This document shows positions 1 through 5,300 of a DNA stretch of 7,291 nucleotides, piece after piece. Numbering within the stretch: the stretch's first letter is position 1; each line of letters starts with the position of its first letter. Location of the stretch: NCBI GenBank assembly GCA_019752975.1, contig JAIELM010000091.1:1-7291 (forward strand), written 5' to 3'. Under the pieces are notes generated by a model that worked only from the letters and a program-made list of their open reading frames with translations, was not told the DNA's origin and made no database searches. The translations under genes were made by a program, and so were the position numbers. This DNA comes from Undibacterium sp. (lineage in GTDB: Bacteria > Pseudomonadota > Gammaproteobacteria > Burkholderiales > Burkholderiaceae_D).

Positions 1-1
1 A

Positions 2-84
2 CGCTGGCGTTGTTGCTATCGCCTTGTCGTACTAAAGTACTGCCTACGGCTCTGCGTCTAGCCAGCGCAATTTTGCGTAAGTCC
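2..84. repeat. Palindromic intergenic repeat (REP/MITE-like), probably cut by the left window edge
   Basis: The segment is built from nested inverted repeats. Outer arms CGCTGGC (2-8) and GCCAGCG (61-67) are perfect complements. A central palindrome GTACT-AA-AGTAC lies at 29-40, and a further one, CGCAA-TT-TTGCG, at 66-77. Two of the three forward frames stop within the first 61 nt; the third stays open only to the ybeY start and spells nothing like a PhoH C-terminus, so this is not the tail of an upstream gene. Structure of this kind is typical of dispersed intergenic repeats or non-autonomous mobile elements. I have an unverified impression of similar motifs in other betaproteobacterial genomes. 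The right-hand flank GCAATTTTGCGTAAGTCC has no left partner inside the window, so the element may extend beyond it. Copy number cannot be judged here. Confidence 0.5.
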
Positions 85-119
85 AAAAAAAAGAGCGACA
101 AGTCCTTCCGACTTTTTTT
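85..119 (+). terminator. Weak Rho-independent terminator-like hairpin upstream of ybeY
   Basis: A short stem AAGTC (100-104) / GACTT (110-114) encloses the loop CTTCC and runs into a seven-T tract (113-119). An A-rich stretch (85-92) could pair with the T tract and extend the stem or make it bidirectional. The stem is short and has only two G:C pairs, so termination would be modest. If real, it would end transcription of the gene left of the window (phoH is expected from conserved synteny but is not visible) and would leave ybeY needing its own promoter downstream. Confidence 0.35.
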
Positions 120-122
120 GAG

Positions 123-132
123 GGACATGTCC
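123..132. promoter_or_regulatory. Perfect 10-bp palindrome GGACATGTCC upstream of ybeY
   Basis: The sequence at 123-132 is identical to its reverse complement and ends 26 nt before the ybeY ATG. Its half-site resembles AAGTCC, which occurs twice just upstream (79-84 and 100-105). It could be an operator for a dimeric regulator, or simply a remnant of the neighbouring repeat. No matching regulator is encoded in the window, so a regulatory role is only inferred. Confidence 0.2.
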
Positions 133-158
133 GAGCTACTAAAACCCCTAAATTTTTT

Positions 159-617
159 ATGACTACCAAAAAACATAAACTAAACCTTTCTATACAATAC
201 GCAGACCCAAGTTTACAAGAAATACTCACCCGTTCGATTCTGCGTAAAACTGTTCAGGCCGCATTACTTTTTCCAGCGGAAATCACGCTACGTATCGTCA
301 ATGCTGACGAAGGGAAAACACTGAACCGCGATTATCGTGGCAAGGACTATGCCACCAATGTGTTGACCTTTGCCTATACCGAAGATGAAGATGCAGAAGT
401 GACTCAAGCTGACATTATTCTGTGTACTGAAGTATTAGAAAAAGAGGCACAAGAACAAAATAAGAGTGTGCTAGAACATGCACAACATTTGGTGGTACAC
501 GGCGTTCTGCATGCTCAGGGATATGATCACGAGGAAGATGAAGACGCCGAAGAAATGGAAAGCTTAGAGATTGAGATTTTAGCCGGTTTAGGTTTGGCAA
601 ATCCTTACGCAGAGTAA
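159..617 (+). CDS. ybeY: Endoribonuclease YbeY (16S rRNA maturation and ribosome quality control)
   Basis: This 152-residue cytoplasmic protein belongs to the UPF0054/YbeY family of zinc-dependent single-strand endoribonucleases, which act in 16S rRNA 3'-end maturation and, with RNase R, in removal of defective ribosomes. The length fits the family (155 in E. coli). The metal-binding signature HGVLHAQGYDH is intact, with ligands H114, H118 and H124. The conserved block DYRGKDYATNVLTFAY at 58-73 contains R60, the expected basic residue of the active-site cleft. The tail after H124 is strongly acidic, as is common in betaproteobacterial homologues. ATG 159 is the first in-frame ATG after an in-frame stop at 78-80. 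No Shine-Dalgarno motif is visible, because the leader is T-rich. The next gene begins 2 nt after the stop. In E. coli ybeY lies between ybeZ (phoH) and ybeX (corC); here corC is displaced about 3.8 kb downstream. Confidence 0.96.
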   Translation: MTTKKHKLNLSIQYADPSLQEILTRSILRKTVQAALLFPAEITLRIVNADEGKTLNRDYRGKDYATNVLTFAYTEDEDAEVTQADIILCTEVLEKEAQEQNKSVLEHAQHLVVHGVLHAQGYDHEEDEDAEEMESLEIEILAGLGLANPYAE

Positions 618-619
618 CT

Positions 620-1528
620 ATGGCACCCGATAAAAAGCACCGACGGGTAATTAATTTGAGTGGGCAAGAAGTCGTTACTTACGGCTTACGCACGCATATC
701 TGGCAAGATCTGTACTACTATGCCATGACGTCTTCATGGACATTATTTTTCTCTGCCTTTTTAGCGTTGTTTTTGAGTTTGAATTTATTGTTTGGTGGAT
801 TGTATTTATTGGGTGATCAAGCGATAGGTAATCTTTACCCGAATAATTTTTGGGGTGCTTTTTTCTTTAGTGTAGAAACTTTAGCGACTGTGGGTTATGG
901 GGACATGCACCCACAGTCATTTTATGGGCACCTGATCGCTACCATAGAAATTTTCGTCGGTATGTCCAGTATTGCGCTGGTGACTGGCTTGATGTTTGCG
1001 CGGTTTTCGCGTCCTCGCTCCAGCGTTGTTTTTGCCGAGCATCCGGTGAGTCATGAAGTAGATGGTAAACGTATGTTGATGATACGTATCGCTAATGCAC
1101 GTATGAATATTATTAGTGAAGCCTCTGCCAAATTGCGCCTGTTGCGTGATGAGAATTCTGCCTTGGGCGGTAAATTTCGTAAAATTCTTGACCTTAAGCT
1201 AGAGCGTGAGCAGCATCCTATTTTTGTCTTGGGTTGGACGCTATTGCACCATATTGATGAGCACAGTCCTTTGTTTGGACATACTACGGAGAGTTTGAGA
1301 GAACTCAACGGGGCGCTCATTTTGAGTATAGAAGGCGTCGATGAAACCACCAACCAATCACAAAGAGCTCGTCAATATTATTCCTGCGAATTGATCCGTT
1401 GGAATCATCGCTACGTTGATATTTTTGTCAATAACGAAGAAAACGACCGCGCAATACGTGAAATCCACTACAGTCGTTTTCATGAGTCAGAAGAAATTGT
1501 TGCTGTGCTTGAGGATGTGAATGAATAA
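620..1528 (+). CDS. Inward-rectifier potassium channel, KirBac1.1 type
   Basis: This 302-residue inner-membrane protein should form a tetrameric K+ channel. An amphipathic slide helix (about 25-40) leads into TM1 (about 41-63), then a pore helix (about 76-88), the selectivity filter T90-V-G-Y-G-D95, TM2 (about 103-128) and a cytoplasmic immunoglobulin-like gating domain (about 130-290). Compared from memory with B. pseudomallei KirBac1.1, residues line up with a constant offset of 20: E86 behind the filter (E106), hinge glycine G114 (G134), pore-lining I118 (I138) and bundle-crossing F126 (F146). An uncharged I118 suggests weak rectification by polyamines. FARFSRPR (126-133) is the basic linker where Kir channels meet lipid. 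The protein is somewhat shorter than KirBac1.1 (333 residues) at both ends. The start lies 2 nt after the ybeY stop with only a faint purine-rich GCAGAG upstream, so translational coupling to ybeY is likely. The large opposing gene ends 25 nt downstream. Confidence 0.95.
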   Translation: MAPDKKHRRVINLSGQEVVTYGLRTHIWQDLYYYAMTSSWTLFFSAFLALFLSLNLLFGGLYLLGDQAIGNLYPNNFWGAFFFSVETLATVGYGDMHPQSFYGHLIATIEIFVGMSSIALVTGLMFARFSRPRSSVVFAEHPVSHEVDGKRMLMIRIANARMNIISEASAKLRLLRDENSALGGKFRKILDLKLEREQHPIFVLGWTLLHHIDEHSPLFGHTTESLRELNGALILSIEGVDETTNQSQRARQYYSCELIRWNHRYVDIFVNNEENDRAIREIHYSRFHESEEIVAVLEDVNE

Positions 1529-1553
1529 GTCTCATTGGTGTTTTTGACTTGTT

Positions 1554-4223
1554 TTATTCCAGTAAAATTTCTTTATCCAGTGAAACGAGATGCTCGTTTT
1601 TTGTGTTTGTGGATGATTTTCGCTTTCGTATAAAGGTATTTTTTACGCGAACCGACTTCATAAAATACCATGACCAAAGAAGGTAACTAACGAGCGAACG
1701 TATCCAACTGATCCATTCATCTTTCAGAACTCCTGAGTCCATACTTTGCACAGCAGTCCCAATGATAAGATCGATCAATTGAAAGGCGAAGATAATGCCA
1801 AAGATCCCTACATATGCACGGGGAAGAGTAGTACGTTTTTGAAAAAATAGAGGTAACAGTAAAGCAGAGAAAACGAGTGAGGCGAGATTGCCTGCTAGTT
1901 CGAAAAGTAAAAATGGCGCTTGTAACGCATAATAATTTTCGTTGCCAACTGAGGTAATGCTGGTCCACGATTGCGCCGAGTATATACCGCAGTCGGAGAG
2001 AGCGAACAAAATTCGACAAGGAGTAACTACGATTCCTAACATAGGGAAAATTAACCAACCATTGATGCCTGTCGGTGAATTGTCTGCGGCGTTGTTTGCA
2101 GGAATTGGATTTGTTTTGAGATCGTAGCGATAGAGTTTGGTTGCTAAAGAAATCCAATAAGCCGTAAACATCAAAGCCAAAAGGGCGACAGCCCAATTAA
2201 ATTTTTCGATAAACGTATAGTTTTTGTTTGGTACGGGTTTTGATTGAGCAGCGTCAGTGTGCCATAAGCTGTAACCTAAGACTCCACGAGCCAACTCTAA
2301 ATTTTCCACATATTTGGCGGTTTCGTCGGCATTGATATGATCGGCCTTGCTAACGTATTGATCACGCATTGTGACGGTATTATCTATGGAGTTTATTTCG
2401 TGATGTAATTCAAAGGCATCGTCTTTGATCGTGTTATCTTCTTTCTTTATATCCCAATGGCTAGGAAGCAATACTTCAGTGATTTGATCAAGTTCAATCG
2501 GATGCGCTAAGGCTAATGGTGTCTGACGTATCACCTGTGATGGACGTGTCAATAAGGCCTCGATGTCGGGCGCATAAAGTGAAGAGTTGAAGCGTTTTTT
2601 TTCTTCATTTCGTGACCAAAATTGGGGAACCCGATAATACTCTGAAATAGTGAGCGTATTTTTCTTGGAATCTTCCGAAACACTTAGCGGGGCGCTGATC
2701 TCAATACTGGGGTAATAGCGAGCATAGTAATTGAGGTAGCGCTTTTGCAGATCGTCTAAATTTTCAGTAGCTAACATATTGCGCATGTTTTCGGCGCTAC
2801 CGCCTTCAAAGACCGTTGTGACGGTGTATAGAGAGGGTTTTTCTATTCCCTCTCTGCTATCAATGAGGCTATGAATTTTACGTTTCTGTAGTTGACTAGC
2901 ATTCCTAGACATTGGGGTAAGTGCTTGAGAATTTGCATCAACGATTAGCGCAAGATCGTAATTAGGTTGATATAGATGACTCGCATCGCCATTTTGCATG
3001 GCGCGGGTTGGGTCTATCCAGAATTCTTTACCTGATAAATTAAGATGAACTATCACGTGATTAAACACGAAAGGAGTTGGCGCAAATTGGGCGATTCCTT
3101 TTTGTAAGCTTGTATTGACCAACGCGGGCTTCGCTTCGATTCCGAGTGCAGATAATAAGCTTAAGGTGAGCAGGGCCTTGTCTTTACAATCGCCAAAGCG
3201 ACGCTGAAATACGAGATCAGGTGGATTGGGAGCATGTGAGTTGGCGCCGATTTCTACCCCTAAATAACGAATTTCTTTTTGCACAAATTGTAAAGTGGCG
3301 AGTACACGATCCAGCGAGGTCTTGTGTGTTTGCTCTATCTTATGTACCACCGTTTGTAAGTTGGGGCTTAATTTTTCTGGAATTTTGTAGTACTGCACAG
3401 CCCAATTTGCTAGCTCATTCCAGTTTTTGAATTCACTCCATTGCACATAGGGATAGGGGTCATGCCAACTAGGCGTCTCCGATGGTAGGACTAAGGCCGT
3501 TACTTGGTTTTTTTTCCAGATATATTCGCGCTCATTGCCAAGGATTTTTACGCTTGGTTTGTCTTTGGTGTTGAGGTAGGTGAAGTGGATATTTCTTTCA
3601 CTAGGCACCAATAAACGACTAAAAATTTTATCGATTGGCACACCCATCTGTAGATCAAAACTACCAAATTGATGGTTGTTGAATACAGGATTGATGCCAC
3701 TCAAAGTATAGGCATATTCGACGATATCCCCAACACGTATATCCTCAAGAAAAACGTTTGCGGTTTTACTTCCATCATAAACGCGATATTCAAGTTCTTT
3801 TTCGCGCTGTAATATTTTAACTTTGTTTTTGTCTAGTTTTTGAAATGTTTTACCGTTTCGATGGACCACTATCGAGTGAAGGCTAAGTGTCTGATAAGAC
3901 GGATCAAACCAAATTTCGACATGCCCAACTTGCTCCAAGCCTTGTGGATTAAGGGCTTTTACGGCGATGTGTCGAAACACCGATTTGCTATTGGTTTCTA
4001 CCCTTACTTGATGATCGCTTAGGAGGTAATAGACCCCACGACTGACTTGGTTGGATAAATTTTGTGTGATCAGCTCAGGTGTTTGATTTAGAACCCAAGA
4101 TTCCACTGGTTTTATGAAGAAAGCATTTTCTTTTGCTTGACAAGAAGAGTGCCCAATAAGGCTCAGCATGAGTATCGCTAAGATGAATAATTGTGGGGGA
4201 GTGAGAATTGACTTTGTTAACAT
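1554..4223 (-). CDS. Secreted/membrane-anchored DUF3857-transglutaminase-DUF2569 protein
   Basis: This 889-residue protein starts with a hydrophobic export signal (about 8-30); a Cys is present at 28, but the preceding HSS is not a good lipobox. A DUF3857-like beta-rich region covers about 60-240. A transglutaminase-like (papain-fold) core follows at about 285-410 with a complete triad: C346 in RRFGDC, H389 in FNHV and D404 in WIDP. A second beta-rich region spans about 455-650. One TM helix (about 676-694) is followed by a four-helix membrane domain (about 719-860) opening with GINGWLIFPMLG and closing with YFMKSVRVKNTF, which I recognise as DUF2569. The catalytic part is therefore predicted to be periplasmic and tethered by the C-terminus. 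Substrate is unknown; relatives may cleave, crosslink or modify peptide side chains. ATG 4223 is the first possible start because an in-frame TGA lies five codons upstream; no clear Shine-Dalgarno is present. Sampled lines are AT-rich (about 35-42% GC). It runs against its neighbours and is probably monocistronic. Confidence 0.9.
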   Translation of the reverse strand: MLTKSILTPPQLFILAILMLSLIGHSSCQAKENAFFIKPVESWVLNQTPELITQNLSNQVSRGVYYLLSDHQVRVETNSKSVFRHIAVKALNPQGLEQVGHVEIWFDPSYQTLSLHSIVVHRNGKTFQKLDKNKVKILQREKELEYRVYDGSKTANVFLEDIRVGDIVEYAYTLSGINPVFNNHQFGSFDLQMGVPIDKIFSRLLVPSERNIHFTYLNTKDKPSVKILGNEREYIWKKNQVTALVLPSETPSWHDPYPYVQWSEFKNWNELANWAVQYYKIPEKLSPNLQTVVHKIEQTHKTSLDRVLATLQFVQKEIRYLGVEIGANSHAPNPPDLVFQRRFGDCKDKALLTLSLLSALGIEAKPALVNTSLQKGIAQFAPTPFVFNHVIVHLNLSGKEFWIDPTRAMQNGDASHLYQPNYDLALIVDANSQALTPMSRNASQLQKRKIHSLIDSREGIEKPSLYTVTTVFEGGSAENMRNMLATENLDDLQKRYLNYYARYYPSIEISAPLSVSEDSKKNTLTISEYYRVPQFWSRNEEKKRFNSSLYAPDIEALLTRPSQVIRQTPLALAHPIELDQITEVLLPSHWDIKKEDNTIKDDAFELHHEINSIDNTVTMRDQYVSKADHINADETAKYVENLELARGVLGYSLWHTDAAQSKPVPNKNYTFIEKFNWAVALLALMFTAYWISLATKLYRYDLKTNPIPANNAADNSPTGINGWLIFPMLGIVVTPCRILFALSDCGIYSAQSWTSITSVGNENYYALQAPFLLFELAGNLASLVFSALLLPLFFQKRTTLPRAYVGIFGIIFAFQLIDLIIGTAVQSMDSGVLKDEWISWIRSLVSYLLWSWYFMKSVRVKNTFIRKRKSSTNTKNEHLVSLDKEILLE

Positions 4224-4406
4224 GAAAAGTGATTGTCAGATTGCACGAAGCCAAGGATCGCTAGGCTTAAGTAGAGGTGGACAGTAGCACATTTTTAATG
4301 TTAAAGAGGTATTTTTTGCTGTATTGATAAAATATTCTCCAATGCTTTGGAAAAACTGCCCAGATGTTGTATCCTATAGGATTGAAACAACGGCGTTAAG
4401 CCCATT
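4224..4406. other. Divergent intergenic region between the transglutaminase gene and corC
   Basis: This 183-nt gap must carry promoters for both the leftward transglutaminase gene and rightward corC. It contains an AT-rich inverted repeat, ACATT-TTT-AATGT, at 4289-4301 and the palindrome CCTATAGG at 4373-4380. I find no convincing promoter for the leftward gene, no tRNA-like or riboswitch-like fold and no additional ORF. Neither flanking start has a good Shine-Dalgarno sequence. Confidence 0.6.
4347..4375 (+). promoter_or_regulatory. Candidate sigma70 promoter for corC-lnt
   Basis: TTGGAA (4347-4352) and TATCCT (4370-4375) each match four of six sigma70 consensus bases and are separated by the ideal 17 nt. 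Transcription would start near 4382, giving a leader of about 25 nt before the corC ATG at 4407. The -10 hexamer overlaps the palindrome CCTATAGG (4373-4380), which could be an operator or chance. A promoter is expected here because the gene upstream runs in the opposite direction. Confidence 0.35.
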
Positions 4407-5300
4407 ATGCAAGAGCACTCTAGTAAGGTCACTTCTAAAGTTAGAAGCACTGACCTTAAACCTCATAGGTCATTGTTTGAACGATTGACCGCCTTAATTT
4501 CCCCCGAACCTGAAAATCGCGACGAGCTTTTAGAGATTCTTGTCGATGCCCAAGAACGCAAGCTGATTGATGCAGATGCCTTGGCGATGATAGAAGGGGT
4601 GTTTCAAGTCTCTGATTTATGTGCCAAAGATATTATGGTGCCGCGTTCTCAAATGGACGTGATCGATATTTCTACTCCGATTACTCAATGGATGCCGCAA
4701 GTGTTAGCGACCGCGCACTCACGCTTTCCTGCGGTCGATGGCGAGCGCGATAAAGTAGTTGGGGTGATTTTGGCCAAAGATTTGCTGCGCTACTATGCCG
4801 AGGATAATTTTGACGTGCATAAGATGTTGCGCTCGGTGGTGTACATTCCCGAATCGAAGCGCTTGAACATTCTTTTGAGGGATTTTCGTGCTAATCGCAA
4901 TCATATGGCGATGGTGGTGGATGAATATGGTGGCGTGGCCGGATTAATTACCATTGAAGACGTGCTAGAGCAAATCGTTGGTGATATCGACGACGAGTAC
5001 GATTTTGACGAGGAGGAAGATAATATTATCGCCTTGGATAATGAAGGCAATGGCAAGCGCTGGCGGGTGAAAGGCTTGACGGAGATCGAGCAATTTAATG
5101 AAGTGTTGGGTGTCAATTTATCCGACAAAATTGTCGACACGATAGGTGGTTTTATTTCAGATCATTTGCAGCGTGTACCGCATAAGGGTGATGCCTTTGA
5201 AATTGGTCAATTGCATTTCGAAATACTCCGCGCCGACGCAAGGCAGGTGCAGATGATCTTGATCGAAAAACGTAGCACTGTGTATGCTGTGGATGGATGA
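4407..5300 (+). CDS. corC: CorC/YbeX family CBS-domain protein (magnesium/cobalt homeostasis, ribosome-linked)
   Basis: This 297-residue soluble protein (292 in E. coli) has the short CorC/HlyC architecture without the DUF21 membrane domain. A basic N-terminus leads into FERLTALISPEPENR (24-38), then a tandem CBS (Bateman) module: CBS1 about 70-130 with DIMVPRSQMDVID, and CBS2 about 137-196 with NHMAMVVDEYGGVAGLITIED. Such modules bind adenine nucleotides. An acidic linker (194-205) precedes the CorC_HlyC domain (about 212-290), with IGGFI at 246-250. The family was first linked to CorA-dependent Mg2+/Co2+ efflux; E. coli YbeX has more recently been tied to ribosome and rRNA metabolism alongside YbeY, which fits the shared cluster. 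The gene's 3' end overlaps lnt by 17 nt if lnt starts at 5284, or 8 nt if it starts at 5293, indicating a corC-lnt operon. The ATG at 4407 fits the homologues' N-terminus, although no strong Shine-Dalgarno is seen. Confidence 0.95.
   Translation: MQEHSSKVTSKVRSTDLKPHRSLFERLTALISPEPENRDELLEILVDAQERKLIDADALAMIEGVFQVSDLCAKDIMVPRSQMDVIDISTPITQWMPQVLATAHSRFPAVDGERDKVVGVILAKDLLRYYAEDNFDVHKMLRSVVYIPESKRLNILLRDFRANRNHMAMVVDEYGGVAGLITIEDVLEQIVGDIDDEYDFDEEEDNIIALDNEGNGKRWRVKGLTEIEQFNEVLGVNLSDKIVDTIGGFISDHLQRVPHKGDAFEIGQLHFEILRADARQVQMILIEKRSTVYAVDG

Noticed and set aside
1..158. C-terminal coding end of phoH, expected upstream of ybeY
   Set aside because: The one frame open through this stretch encodes an Arg/Leu/Lys-rich string unlike PhoH, and the segment is dominated by inverted repeats and a T tract. 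If phoH is present it ends left of the window.
1051..1353. A 100-codon antisense open frame within the potassium channel gene
   Set aside because: It overlaps the conserved cytoplasmic domain of KirBac completely, has low-complexity Ser/Arg/Leu composition and shows no family signature.
1523..1559. Possible bidirectional terminator between the convergent kirBac and transglutaminase genes
   Set aside because: AAGTC (1527-1531) and GACTT (1546-1550) can pair, with AT-rich flanks partly extending the stem. The 14-nt loop, low GC and interrupted outer pairing make it too weak to annotate, although some terminator would be expected here.
1717..2196. A 159-codon open frame on the minus strand in a different frame inside the transglutaminase gene
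   Set aside because: It lies entirely within the DUF2569/TM-coding part of a well-supported gene on the same strand. The product is rich in Arg, Ser and Cys with no recognisable domain, as expected of a shadow frame.
4137..4150. Lipoprotein signal (lipobox) in the transglutaminase-like protein at Cys28
   Set aside because: The residues before the Cys are GHSS, lacking the Leu/Val/Ile expected at -3. Ordinary signal-peptidase cleavage near residues 28-31 or an uncleaved anchor is more likely.
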